Shown: positions 16,038 to 31,879 of the stretch, in pieces
How positions within the stretch are numbered: the first letter of the stretch is position 1
Layout of the letters: each line of letters begins with the position of its first letter
Assembly (NCBI GenBank): GCA_028023455.1
Contig: JAQFVV010001031.1
Span: 63,273 to 127,272, forward strand
DNA: 64,000 nt
Source: Epiperipatus broadwayi
Taxonomy: Eukaryota > Onychophora > Udeonychophora > Euonychophora > Peripatidae
Direction: 5' to 3'
The notes under the pieces: generated by a model
The model's input: the letters and a program-made list of their open reading frames with translations, nothing else
Told to the model about the DNA's origin: nothing
Databases searched by the model: none
Translations under genes and position numbers: made by a program

Positions 16038-16642
16038 CAATGGCAAAGATTTAGAAAGTTAAATCTTGTCTCCCACTAGTCTAAAAAAATGGAACAGTAT
16101 AGAGGTTTGTGAAAAACAATCCGACAGAGAGAAAGGAGAAAATGAACTGTGTCTGTTAAAATTATAATCACTTGGTTATTTCCCAGAAAAAGAATTTGAA
16201 AAATTAGCATTTAGCAAGGATCGTTAAGTGGAGTTTGGAAAATGATCAACAACATGGATTCTCAATACGTTTAAAAAAAAAAACGAAAGACGAATCATAG
16301 TTGGAGAACTGCAATTTATTTAGGATCTACTTGCCCTAATCAGCCATGTGCAATATACATATATACGGGAGAATTATACTTACAGATCCGATAATTTGAA
16401 AGATGGCTCAATTATACGTTTCGGGTTATTATCCTACCATGGAGTAGACTTTCAGCCGTAGTACACCACCTGTTTGGCTATCAAGTCCGAAGATGCCTTA
16501 GAAGAAATAGCAGACCCTGATGACAAGAAAGACTCAAAGTATGTCGGTGAATGGAAGCCTTATCTGCCCTATGAAGTAGCCGTGTGGCTTAGGAAGTTCG
16601 AATTGAATACAAGTACAAGTTCAGAGGAGCGTGTATAGTTGG

Positions 16643-16643
<1 letters not shown>

Positions 16644-16724
<81 letters not shown>
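16644..16724. repeat. (TA)n expansion inside the 5' LTR
   Basis: About 80 bp of TA. The equivalent place in the 3' LTR (21687-21711) has only two short TA runs, so the array expanded or contracted after insertion. Confidence 0.95.
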
Positions 16725-16726
<2 letters not shown>

Positions 16727-17363
16727 TATTATTTTTTTTCTCTCTCATTTATGTTCTTTGTAAAAAAATTTTTTATGATATATATATTATTACTGCATAC
16801 CTTGTTATATGGATTTATTACTCTAAAGTGGGAAGGAATATAGGGCACACCCATTATGTAATCTTTTAGATATTGTGTTTTTTCTTTATATATATATATA
16901 TATATCTTGGGGTCATATGTATATGCATCGGTGGAGGGGAAATATAATTTAAATATTTTTTTTAAATATCTTGGACTTATATGTATGCATTAGTGGAGGA
17001 TAAATATAATAATCTGGGGATAATAAATATTCACTTTTATAATTAAAATCGTTTATAAGTTTTTGACTTAGCTTTAAAATAATTATTAAGTTATTAGTAC
17101 AGATATATATAGTTTTTTTTTTTTATCAAAATGCCAATCCACGTAGTTAACCTGAGATTTATAGAATATGAAGTGAGCTAGATAGGGATACCTTACCGGA
17201 GAGTTGGATTGTTTCTTTTATTTTAGTCCGAATGTCTCGAAATATTCATATTCGTTAATGACTAGTCACATTTTACACACTCTCTCAGGAAAGAAAAGGA
17301 ATAAGTATAATCTTGAACGGGAGTGGCGCTAGAGACTGAAGGAAGTATTCAGTACTCTTAAAG

Positions 17364-17585
17364 GTGTGTAAGGACACTTTAATTAGTCAACGTATAATTA
17401 ATCGGCTAATGAAACAATTTAACAAGGAAGGTCTGGATGGGCCTAATTTTAGGTTCAATCTACTTCCTCTAATAATTTCTTTGAGGTATTTACTCATATT
17501 TAATCAAAAATATTTTAGAGAATTATTATCGATGTCCCATTCTGTAGCATACGTCAATTCATGCTCGGTGCGTATGAGAGTCTAA
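17364..17585 (+). CDS. Small LTR-encoded frame, 73 codons (doubtful)
   Basis: A frame starting MCKDTLISQRI and ending SVRMRV lies near the 3' end of the LTR. It is intact in both LTR copies (the other is at 25954-26175). The two copies differ at two nucleotides and both changes are non-synonymous (Pro27/Ser and Asn65/Ile), so there is no sign of selection on the protein. I do not recognise a domain. The simplest reading is a chance frame kept because the LTRs are still similar. Confidence 0.15.
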   Translation: MCKDTLISQRIINRLMKQFNKEGLDGPNFRFNLLPLIISLRYLLIFNQKYFRELLSMSHSVAYVNSCSVRMRV

Positions 17586-17628
17586 CCATGCAAGACCACT
17601 ATAGGGTAGTCGAACCGGTACAGAAAAA

Positions 17629-17646
17629 TGGCGCCTCAATCGTGGT
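17629..17646 (+). other. Primer-binding site
   Basis: TGGCGCCTCAATCGTGGT starts six bases after the CA end of the 5' LTR. It begins with the TGG expected for pairing with a tRNA 3'-CCA end. The matching tRNA would end in ...GAGGCGCCA. The position and first bases fit a minus-strand primer site; the tRNA identity is not determined. Confidence 0.7.
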
Positions 17647-18160
17647 AAAGACGAACTAGGTTAAGATGAAAAAAGATAGTATTAGTAGAAATCTATACTA
17701 TATTTCCGTGGTTTCAAAACAAAGTTAGGACAGCTAAGTTAAGAGAAGAACATTGTAAATGAGATAGGATTTTAATAATTGCGTAAAGAGAAGGTTGAAA
17801 TATACGGTTTTGATTATTTAGTTATAAGATTTTTTCTTTTTCGAGCAAAAATTTATTATCGTGAACGAAATAAATTATTAACAGAAGTTAGATAAATAAT
17901 TCTGTCATTTAGGGCATATAAGTAGAATGGGGCATTTGAAATTTTTTGGTATATTATTACACATTTGAGTAAATTGTCATTAGAAATCAGGGAATGTGCT
18001 TGGAGGAAAGGGCGATTAGTAGGGCATAGCATAGGATGTGGTGTACTGTGAATTTACTATACGAAATTAAATTAAATATTTTTCTGGAATTGAGTTAATA
18101 AACATTAGTATAAAGGTAAGAATACCTTGACTTTCAAGTTCAGTAAATTTAAACCCGTAA

Positions 18161-19425
18161 ATGCTTACGAGAGCAGGGAAAATCAGAATGGAACAGGCAA
18201 TAATCAGTGAAATGCTAGTAAACCTGTCGGAAGAACAGGAAATGGACTGTCAGAAAAACGAACTAGGAAAGGAAAAAGAATGCTTAAAGGAAATGATGGA
18301 AGATTTCGCAAACCTTGTGAAAAAGGAAATTGCTAAAATGTCAAAAGAAGTAGAAAGATGGAGAACAGAGAGGGCTAACCAAGAGGAAAATATCGTTCAG
18401 AAAATAGAGGAAATGTGAAGCGAATTAGTACAAGAAATAGATTTAAGATTTCAAAAGTGGGAAATGAAATGTGATAAATCTAAGCAAACTAAGGAGGATG
18501 ACATAGAAGCAAATACAAGAGATAGTCAGTCAGTTAAGTTAGGGCCAGAGGAGACAAAGCAGGACACAGAAATGGAGTACAAACAAAATAAGATGGTTGA
18601 AAATGTTAAAAATGAACAAGACAACCATATGGCAAATAGTGGAGATCATCTGGATGGTCGTATAGAAAAGACCAATGGAAGTGATCAGCTGCCACAATTA
18701 AATATTAACCAATTTTTAAAAATCTGTACATTTGAAGGAAAAGTGGGGGAGGCTCCAGTGGAGCATATAAGAAGTCTGGAAAATTACTTTCGGATAAACA
18801 AAGTAAATGAAATCAGTAAATTGCTTGTTGCCAGCGCTCATCTAAATGGAGATGCATTAGCTTGGTGGGAGTCTTTGTTTCATCATCCTCCAACCTTCAA
18901 TCAATATAAGGATATGATTATTAACAATTTCTGGAGCCCAGAACATCAGGAGACAATCCTGAATCAAATAATGCAGGAAAAATACAAGAGTAACATGAAC
19001 GAAAACTACTCTAATTTTTTCGTAGGCAAGCAGCTAAATTAAGAAATTTAAACGCCTGCCAAACATCGGAGGGTCAAATTATTAGAATAATTAGACATAA
19101 TTTTCCTTTCGGAATAGAACAAACATTGTTGACAGCAAATGTAAATACAATGGAACACATGGTGGAGTTATTGAACATGTTGGACATGAACCAACTGGAC
19201 AAACCCCCAGATAAATTTAGAGAAAATTTGCGTATTAGTGCAATAGGATGGGACAGTGATGATGATGATCAAAGGGGATATATAAAAACAAAGAAAAAAA
19301 ATTGGAATTCAGAAACGAATGTCAAATATAGTGACAGTCAAGTAAATTTCCAGGGTAAGAAATATGGAAAAGGCAGGGGATATAGGCCAGATTTGCCGAA
19401 GCCTGGGAGGAGTAAAAATAAATAG
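18161..19425 (+). pseudogene. Gag of the LTR retrotransposon, interrupted by one stop and one frameshift
   Basis: The start ATG at 18161 directly follows an in-frame stop. The N-terminal 85 codons are rich in K and E and look like a coiled coil (KELGKEKECLKEMMEDF area). A TGA at 18416-18418 then interrupts, and the same frame resumes and stays open to 19042. A Retrotrans_gag-type domain runs from about 18740: LVASAHLNGDALAWWESL (the L.G.A..WW signature), then the YKDMIINNFW and QEKYK blocks. At 19015-19021 (TTTTTTC) the conserved continuation moves into the -1 frame, reading R.QAAKLRNLN and on to the end at 19425. The C-terminus is basic and glycine-rich (GKKYGKGRGYRP) with no CCHC zinc knuckle. 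The protein would form the particle that packages element RNA. As it stands the frame is broken twice. Confidence 0.8.
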
Positions 19426-19464
19426 TAAATAACAGTGTAGTGTAAGTGAGTATGTCGTTTAAAA

Positions 19465-19701
19465 GTGGAGGTGAGGACTTTGTGGTTGTTTCAGGCATTG
19501 CCTGTAAGGTTTGAATTATGTCGGTTTGCTCATGTTCCTTGGGAGATGAGAGTTTGGAGGGTTGGCTGCAGATCTTATGTAGTTCGGAAGTTTGTGGCAT
19601 TAGGTCAGTGTATGTACCCTGTCACTAATGCGGGGGGTACTGTTGGGCTGAGAAAAGGGAAAAACTTTTGTTTTCCTCTCGGGGACCTTCTTATCTTGTA
19701 A
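19465..19701 (+). CDS. Unrecognised 78-codon frame in the retrotransposon interior (doubtful)
   Basis: The frame starts MEVRTLWLFQ and lies 40 bp past the gag end. It has several Cys, Trp and Arg residues but no domain I recognise. No protease (DTG/DSG) or reverse-transcriptase motif is present. An overlapping 92-codon frame exists on the other strand (19322-19600). Both may be chance frames in a less A+T-rich stretch. Confidence 0.12.
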   Translation: MEVRTLWLFQALPVRFELCRFAHVPWEMRVWRVGCRSYVVRKFVALGQCMYPVTNAGGTVGLRKGKNFCFPLGDLLIL

Positions 19702-19863
19702 TGCGAAAAGACCCTATAAGTCTTAAAAGAAAGAAGCGTGGGTGCATTTACTAAGGTATTCATTCAAATTACCTCTTCGAAAGCGAAGAGCTTGTTTTTT
19801 GTGTTCTAAAATGCAAAAGGATCTCATAAGCCTCCAAAGACATGAGCTGGGACGCATTTATTA
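19700..19863 (+). repeat. Diverged 54-bp duplication with a central hairpin, downstream of gag
   Basis: AATGCGAAAAGACCCTATAA... (19700-19753) and AATGCAAAAGGATCTCATAA... (19810-19863) are diverged copies, both ending GCATTTA.TA. Between them CTCTTCG-AAAG-CGAAGAG (19773-19790) forms a 7-bp stem with a 4-base loop. In a pol-less element this block could hold cis-acting RNA signals; that is an inference. Confidence 0.5.
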
Positions 19864-20166
19864 CACATTTACGGTACTTGACATAAGTTGTTTGTCACAG
19901 AGTTCTGCATGAAGTAGGGATCTGTAAGCTGATGCTCTGGGTTTCTTATGGTCTTGAGGTGGCATGCGAGGGGATGATGTGGTCTGAGCCATGCAGGTTG
20001 ATGTTTGAAGGGCTATGGGTGTATATTGCTACTGAATGAATGACATAACTTGCATGTTTAAAACGTATAATAAATGCTGAATTTAAAATGTAAATAATTA
20101 AAGAAGATGTAAAAATAGTTAAGTAAGACCATTAAAAAAGAATGGTTTCCTTTTTAACAGTCTCAT

Positions 20167-20181
20167 CGGGGACGGGGGTAT
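20167..20181 (+). other. Purine-rich tract (PPT)
   Basis: GGGGACGGGGG followed by TAT lies immediately before the TG of the 3' LTR. It is the expected site of plus-strand priming. One C interrupts the purine run. Confidence 0.65.
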
Positions 20182-21871
20182 TGTGCCAGTCCGTGTATAA
20201 TGGCCATGCACAAAATGGCTGTTTGCTGAAGATTCAGCACAGCTTACATGTATCACATAAAAATTATAATTTTAATACAATTTATTAAATTATAATTCAG
20301 AGGGAAAGTGGGAGGTACGGATATAGTACATAAATAAATGGGTTTGGGCTATATTATATTCTTATTATACCCACAGTACAAGTGTATGCAGTGTATATAT
20401 GTTTTAATAATTTATTCGACTAGCAAACCTGTCTAAAAAAAAAAAAAAAAAGAGGGAAAATAAGTTGTAATATTTGTTTATGTGTAGAACAGTTTTTTTT
20501 GTTGTATTTTACTACTTATAAATGTTCGAACACACATATATAGAAATGTATTTTTATTTTTTTTTATTTTCCTAAAAAAAGAAAAGAAAATTCTAAATAG
20601 CTAAAAAGTTTTTGCATTTATTGGAATTTATCTTTTCTAATTGTTAGAATGAGAGGGTTTGAAATTAATTAATTAAATTTGTAAAGGGAAAAAACCTTTT
20701 TGCTAATTACAATCTACTTTCAACCGAAGAAAATGTTTTGTATAAAAGAATTTTTGGTTGATCGTGAATAAAGATAAAATAGATTTTATCGGAGAAAGGA
20801 ATGTAAGCACAATGGGTGGCAAGTATTCAATATGGAAGCTTGCAAAAGTGTACTTTAATAAATAAAAAGGTAAAAGAATGTAGAAAGGTATAATTAAATT
20901 TATTATTAGCTGATGTAATAGCTCGTAGAGGGGGTATGACAATTGGACTGTTTGGGTTATATGTGCTGCTTACTGGGGGCTTTGAGTCAGTCGAGTACTA
21001 GCTTGCTAAAGCGTGCGAACCAGGGGAGATTAACCTGCTAAAGAGTGCGGACAAGTTAAGGCTAGCTTCCAAAAGCATTCCAATGGCACAGATTTAGAAA
21101 GTTAAATCTTGTCTCCCACTAGTCTAAAAAAATGGAACAGTATAGAGATTTGTGAAAAACAATCCGACAGAGAGAAAGGAGAAAATGAACTCTGTCTGTT
21201 AAAATTATAATCACTTGGTTATTTCCCAGAAAAAGAATTTGAACAATTAGCATTTAGCAAGGATCGTTAAGTGGAGTTTGGAAAATGATCAACAACATGG
21301 ATTCTCAATTCGTTTTAAAAAAAAAAAACCAAAGACGAATCATAGTTGGAGAACTGCAATTTATTTAGGATCTACTTGCCCTAATCAGCCATGTGCAATA
21401 TACATATATACGGGAGAAGTATACTTACAGATCCGATAATTTGAAAGATGGCTCAATTATACATTCCGGGTTATTATCCTACCATGGAGTAGACTTTCAG
21501 CCGTAGTACACCACCTGTTTGGCTATCAAGTCCAAAGATGCCTTAGAAGAAATAGCAGACCCTGATGACAAGAAAGACTCAAAGTATGTCGGTGAATGGA
21601 AGCCTTATCTGCCCTATGAAGTAGCCGTGTGGCCCAGGAAGTTCGAATTGAATACAAGAACAAGTGCAGAGGAGTGTGTATAGTTGGTTATATATATATA
21701 TTTTTATATATTCTATTATTATTTTTTCTCTTTCATTTATGTTCTTTGTAAAAAAAATTTTTATGATATATATATTATTACTGCATACATTGTTATATGG
21801 ATTTATTACTCTAAAGTGGGAAGGAATATAGGGCACACCCATTGTGTAATCTTTTAGATATTGTGTTTTTT

Positions 21872-25479
<3,608 letters not shown>

Positions 25480-26209
25480 ATATATATATATATATCTTGG
25501 GGTCATATGTATATGCATCGGTGGAGGGTAAATATAATTTAAATATTTTTTTTATATATCTTGGACTTATATGTATGCATTAGTGGAGGATAAATATAAT
25601 AATCTGGGGATAATAAATATTCACTTTTATAATTAAAATCGTTTATAAGTTTTTGACTTAGCTTTAAAATAATTATTAAGTTATTAGTACAGATATATAT
25701 AGTTTTTTTTTTTTATCAAAATGCCAATCCACGTAGTTAACCTGAGATTTATAGAATATAAAGTGAGCTAGATAGGGATAACTTACCGGGGAGTTGGATT
25801 GTTTCTTTTATTTTAGTCCGAACGTCTCGAAATATTCATATTCATTAATGACTAGTCACATTTTACACACTCTCTCGGGAAAGAAAAGGAATAAGTATAA
25901 TCTTGAACGGGAGTGGTGCTAGAGACTGAAGGAAGTATTCAGTACTCTTAAAGGTGTGTAAGGACACTTTAATTAGTCAACGTATAATTAATCGGCTAAT
26001 GAAACAATTTAACAAGGAAGGTCTGGATGGGTCTAATTTTAGGTTCAATCTACTTCCTCTAATAATTTCTTTGAGGTATTTACTCATATTTAATCAAAAA
26101 TATTTTAGAGAATTATTATCGATGTCCCATTCTGTAGCATACGTCATTTCATGCTCGGTGCGTATGAGAGTCTAACCATGCAAGACCACTACAGGGTAGT
26201 CGAACCGGT

Positions 26210-26212
<3 letters not shown>

Positions 26213-26281
<69 letters not shown>
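26213..26281. repeat. (TA)n microsatellite flanking the 3' LTR
   Basis: About 69 bp of TA directly follow the LTR's terminal CA. It is the target tract of the retrotransposon; the other side is the TA run at 15087-15096. Confidence 0.95.
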
Positions 26282-26283
<2 letters not shown>

Positions 26284-26284
26284 G

Positions 26285-29200
26285 TTCATTAAAAGCACAA
26301 TGCTCATGAGAAACATGACATCTAAAATATTTTCATTTAATCTATCTGATATAAAATTGAATGCACACCGTAAAAGTAAATTTCTTTCTTAGATAAACTT
26401 TTTTCTGATAAGATTGTGACATACATTGTAGGAGAATATATGTGGAAAATTTTCTTTAATGTCTATATATAATATTTCCAGTACAGATCACCATCTGAAA
26501 TGAATAATCAAATACCAACTCACCTCAAACATTAAACAAAATTTCAACTATGCCCGTTGTGCCCTCTGTAATCATCTTAAACAAATAGAAAAAAGAGAGA
26601 GAGAGAGTTTATCAAAAAAATGAAAAAATAAAATTTATTTTATTATTTTCATATTATGTTGATACAACAATAAATAATTTATTTAATTCTATACTTGAAT
26701 CATATTTAAATAAATAATTTATTAGAAATTTAAAATTATCACTTTATTCATCAATTGCTATTACGCTATGAATTTTGGGAAATATAAAAGTGCATAAAGA
26801 CAATTTATTTATTAGGCTTATTTTTGGATATTGGAGGTTGTAAGTTTTATTAAGCAACATTTTATATTGGTATGTATTTGCAAGTTGAATTAGATTTTGG
26901 GAAGCATACAATTTGTTCTTCATTTCATTTTGGTCAAAATAATTCATAAGCTGATTTTGGCTGTTTAAGAATATGAGTCTATAAAAAGAACAGCTTATAC
27001 ATGTGATTTATTAATGTTTTTACAATAAAATGATATGAAAGTTTAATAATTTTCATTTGTTATAAAATATTAGCAAATTGTAGGGATATTATGATTTAAA
27101 AAATGCATTTGAGTGTCAAGTAAAACATATATATAAATATTAACATTCTATTTTTTTTTTTTTACTTTTCTTGCTATAAACTAAAAAAAAAATCTAAATT
27201 ATAATTTATTATCAGGTTTAAAAAAAAGTTATATTTGTACAACAGTATAGAAGTGATATGGAAATCCTGAACAAAAATAACTTTTATTTATTAAATCAGT
27301 TATCTTTTTTCTCATTAAAAATGGTTAAAACCCAAATAAAATATTTAATTAAATTACATTGACATACTAGTATTTTATCCTCTAAAATGAAATTATAAAT
27401 GTTATGTCATCAGCAAAATGTTACTAATAAACTGTTCTCAGGCCATTATTATCAAGCCACATGTAAAACATAACATAGATGTGTTATGGAAATATCTTAA
27501 CAAAAATAACTTTTAGTAATTTAAATATGAAAATACTTACTTTTTTGTATTGGTGAGTTCATTATTGAGATGGTGCATTTTTGATCCTCTTGACCACTTT
27601 TGAGAATGTTCTCATGCTAAGAAGATTTTTTATATGACTTGAAAAATTCTAGTCCAATGTTTTTGGTTTTTTATTGGTAAAATATTTTTTTCCTACAGCT
27701 GTGTTACTAATAACTTTTGTTATTAGTAGTGCTCTTCAATTTTTTTAATTTCTTTGTGTAATATTTTGCAGAGTTTATTATTCATTGATTGCCATATACC
27801 TTCCTTGTATTATCTATTATTATTTTTGTTCTATCTGTTTAAATAAACTTATTACGTTATTTTATGATCTTCAGAAAAAGAGTTTTCAGAATTGTGAGCC
27901 TCTTTATTTATTAAATAATTACTATCATATGTAAATATGGTATCATAGTAAATTTTGTTGCTAGGTAAAGAAGTTCTTATCTGATCAAAATATAATATCC
28001 TTTTTTTTTTGGTAAAATGGTAATACAGGTCGTTTTCTGGTTATGTAATGAGCTTTTGTTCTTGAGTGCAAAAGTGGTGTCTCAATACTGTGATGTCCTT
28101 TAACTATTTGAAAATTAATAAGCTTACACAAATGGCTGGATCATATTTTTAGTAAGTTGGTTATATCTTTACAAAAAAAAAAATGTATTATAGCGGCACA
28201 TCTTTGAAATTGGTGGTAAATGGAGTATCACCAGCACAAAGATTTAATATATCTGATTCTGAGTGTTTTTATTTAAAATGAGGTTGAATACTTCTGTATT
28301 TGTTATGACAGAAACTTCAGGTTTTTTTCCAATAAATATCTGAAGTTGTTTATTTAACATAAGAATATAAAAGATTTTGCAAATCGTCTCCTGTAATATA
28401 AATATGACAAGTTTTGATCTGCCCAAAAAGTGAGAGAAAACAATTGATGTCATTAAAATTAAAATTTTTATCATTTAAACACTTGATATTCTTTTGTAAG
28501 ATTTATTTGTTTGCGATATTATGATATATAAGTGTAAGGATATGTAATTTGAATTATCTATCATTTTTAAAAACTATCTCTCAAAGTGTTTCTCTGATAA
28601 GAAATTACAAAATTCTTTTACTGTATATTCTGTAATACAAAGGTTTTTAATAGTAATTGGTATTATTAATTGTTCAAGTTTATTCTTCATTTGTTTTAGA
28701 ACGTTTATAATTTCCTGGACGATAAGTCTATACTTTTATTTTCTTTATTATCTATATTAAAAAAAAAAAAAAATTATCTTTATATTGGTTAGTTGTAATA
28801 TTTTGTTATATAGAGTTAGAAAATAATTTTACGGTTTTTTTTTTTCTTTTTTTTTGCCATATGTCATAGCATCGTCCGGAAGGCGTACCCACAACGGTCT
28901 GCAACCAACTACTTGCTTGCAAGGCTACTGCGATGACCTTTCAGCTAGTTCTGTTATATATAATGTATATTGAAATATTTATTTTTTTAAACAATCAGAT
29001 AGGGAAATTCTTGTAAATAATATTTCCTCTGATTTTTGATCACATGTTATAGTAGAAGTGCCATGACAACATTTATATTATTATTTATATTATCACCATC
29101 TTGATTTACTAGTTTTTTAATTGAATAAACTATTTTTACCCTCAATATTATTTTTACCCAACTTAGTCTTTTAAACAAAAATGTTTCTAAAAAAGTGCTT

Positions 29201-29440
29201 ACTATGTCATTATTTTAATTGCTTGCCACCTGTTTTAAGTAGCGGATTATCAATTGGAGAATCAAGGAAATTTAATTTACAAATAGAAAGAGACATTTTT
29301 AAAAACTAAAATCTTTTTTAAGTGAAAAAAAAAAACAGCTCTTAAAAGACCTTATCCCTTACAAGTAGTTACTTGTACGTTTTGATATATATATATAAAC
29401 TCCTGAAAGATAGGATAAAAGTAATTTCATATTAATATTA
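26285..29440. other. A+T-rich DNA without a supported gene
   Basis: No convincing gene. On the minus strand, 28474 down to about 27540 is lysine-, tyrosine- and asparagine-rich. It has an open stretch of 76 codons (28244-28474) and a second frame reading CHIYITGDDLQNLL in the same place. Either may be LINE debris, but no catalytic motif is visible. A small G+C-richer island lies at 28870-28945. The 67-codon minus frame at 26744-26947 shows no domain. Confidence 0.4.
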
Positions 29441-29446
29441 AAAATG

Positions 29447-30200
29447 GACGTGATGCGATGTGATATACTGTGGCTTCTCCTTAAAAGAAGTCAGGAATAT
29501 CTCAACAATTATGCCCAGATACACCTGTTAGCCACATTATTTTCCATCTCCCACTCTAAATTTTCCCATATTCTGCTCCATACCATTTCCACAACATAAT
29601 ATTTGTCAACTCTATAGCCTTTATATCTAAATCCACCTTATATTTTCCCAAACCCAGCATAAAAAACAATAATTCACTTTCTGTATCATCACTTTTTCAT
29701 AGTTATTCTTCAATAACTCCATTTTCTGTATATTTTCTGCTTTCAAGCATTTACATTCAATTAACAGATGTCTAATATTTTCTACACCATCCTTACACAA
29801 TTTGTACACTAAATCACCCATCGTTTTCCATTTACATGTATATTCTCTTGTTACTAAAGATCTCGTTCGTAAACAATAAACTATTTTCCTTACTATTATC
29901 ATAAGTTAACTCGCATCCAATGTTCCGTTTACTTCTATATATATTTAAACTCTTCTTACCGTCCATACTTGTTCTTCATTTCTCAAACTCTCTATTTTTT
30001 TATTAATGCATCTATTCTTTTATCCCATTCCTTACCACTATAACACTCAACAATCCTCCTAACACAATCATCCCTCATTTTATACAAGTATACTGATATA
30101 TATTTTTTATCCAAATCTTTCACATACTGCATTACCTTTCTCACCCATATTGTTACCTGACCTTTAATCATAGCCCAATTAAACAGTATTTTAGAAGAGT
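29447..30200 (-). pseudogene. LINE 3'-terminal fragment (RT C-terminus with zinc-knuckle-like block), copy 1
   Basis: Read on the minus strand, the fragment gives KGQVTIWVRKVMQYVKDL, then ISVYLYKMRDDCVRRIVECY, then (in another frame) CKWKTMGDLVYKLCKDG and ENIRHLLIECKCLK. It ends in a TCTCC..AAGAAG-type 3' untranslated tail with CATCGCATCACG. The spacing C-x2-C-x9-H-x4-C resembles the C-terminal knuckle of several LINE ORF2 proteins. It is the same family as 51140-52545 and is collinear with its second half. Stops and frameshifts make it non-functional. Confidence 0.75.
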
Positions 30201-30264
30201 ACCAAGATATATAAGCACAACCTAGAACTAATATTACTCTTCTACTACTCGTTTTAAAGTAAAC

Positions 30265-31580
30265 ATTATATATGATACAAAGTATGCATTTGTGTAAATG
30301 ATTAGATTATAAAGTAATTACATTATTGACAAAAATATTAAGATACATTTTTAGACAGTGATGATGGAAGTGAGGATAAGCTCTATGAAGCAGCTAAATA
30401 TCAGTTAATCTACAACATTCATCTCTGAATTTAATTTTCTATTATTTATTGTAAAATGGAGATGATAACTTTCAAGATGACAGTTTGAACCGAAATGACA
30501 TCTCAGAAACCATAAAATAAAAGGGGAAAATGTACATTTTAATAATTTAAAGTATACTCTTTGTTTAGGGTATTTATTAATATGAAAAGCGAAGGAATGA
30601 TGATTTGATGATTGTGCTTATGTGTTTACAGCTAAATATGGACGCAGAAAGTTATCTATAGGGGTTTTTTTGACTCCGACATAATGAAATGATTCCATCC
30701 ACATTAGTATTCACCTGTTTATAGTATAATATGATATTTGTTAAAAAAAACTCTTAGTTTAAACTTGATCAGAATGTCAAGTTTTGCTATGATCCCATTT
30801 TTTTAAATTATATAAATACTAAAAAAGCAAGTTACTATTAAGATTTTTTTAATGTATTCAGGTTTATTTACTATACCATATATTAGCCAATCATTAATTT
30901 TACTAGAAAAGGAAAAAAAAAATAGATTCTTCAAGAGTTGAGTATTTTGTTATACAGTTGATTAGTTGTTTAAGAAAATAATTTACATACTTTGTCTGTT
31001 TGTTTGACTAGAATACAGCAAAGGCCAGTAGATTAAACTGAACTGGGGTTGGGGGTATGCTCAATGGTTGCTAAGAGCTTATTTTGAGAGGTCTATATAT
31101 CAAATATCCATTTATAAATGACACAATTTAAATGAATATGTAGGTGTGGCAGTGGATATATAGGTAAATCTAGACATACATTGGAAAATAGAACTAAAGA
31201 ACACTTGCTATTATTATAATGAGTTAAGAAATCGGAACAGAATTGTATATTAGATAATAATATTTCAGCATATGTTTTTAAGACCATAATAAATCATATA
31301 TTTATGGTTTTGGCTTCAATTTTAATAATGTAAAAATATTGCAATTTGAAAAAAATAAAGAAAGCTATGCTAATATATAAATATAAACATTACTTAATTA
31401 ACAGGCAAACAGCAAACCTTAAGGGCTCAGAATTGTAGGAAGGTTAGCTTTTCAAAATGTTAGTTGACAAAGATTACTGGGATAATCGAAAATGTTCCTA
31501 AGTGGATAATTTTTTTAATTATTTAGTTACTGTATTTACAATTATTCAATTATATAATTATGTATATTGTTTTAAAAATA
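30265..31580. other. A+T-rich DNA without recognisable gene
   Basis: No domain, RNA gene or strong repeat structure seen. The 64-codon minus frame at 31093-31287 is not recognised. Confidence 0.5.
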
Positions 31581-31582
31581 CA

Positions 31583-31585
<3 letters not shown>

Positions 31586-31652
<67 letters not shown>

Positions 31653-31758
31653 CAATAGATGGAGCTTTTTGGAAAAGCTCCATCTATTGATCATAAATGC
31701 AAGTGATAGCAAGTTACGCAATTTATAACTTGTTTTTGTTTTTCACATATATATATAT

Positions 31759-31804
<46 letters not shown>
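31586..31804. mobile_element. Short derivative of the 56-kb fold-back family, between two (TA)n tracts
   Basis: Between TA arrays (31586-31649 and 31747-31804) lies a perfect hairpin, 31650-31692: 20-bp arms GATCAATAGATGGAGCTTTT and a TGG loop. It is followed by 'ataaatgcaagtgatagcaagtta' and 'aacttgtttttgtttttca'. These are the end sequences of the large palindrome at 56.1-57.5 kb, so this is a strongly deleted member of that family. It is also flanked by TA arrays. Confidence 0.75.
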
Positions 31805-31808
<4 letters not shown>

Positions 31809-31879
31809 TTGCACAAATATTAAAAATATTGTCATAAGGTAATAATATTTATGTAGATACATTTATTTCCCTATTATAT

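Larger units (their letters stand above)
15097..17622 (+). repeat. 5' LTR (2526 bp)
   Basis: It has TG...CA ends and aligns along its whole length with 20182-21873 plus 25487-26212. The two LTRs differ by scattered substitutions: six in about the first 165 bp, and two in the 222 bp from 17364. The insertion is therefore not very recent. The 5' LTR has an expanded (TA)n tract (16644-16724) where the 3' copy has only a few units. Animal gypsy-group LTRs are usually a few hundred bases long, so this is exceptionally long. Confidence 0.9.
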
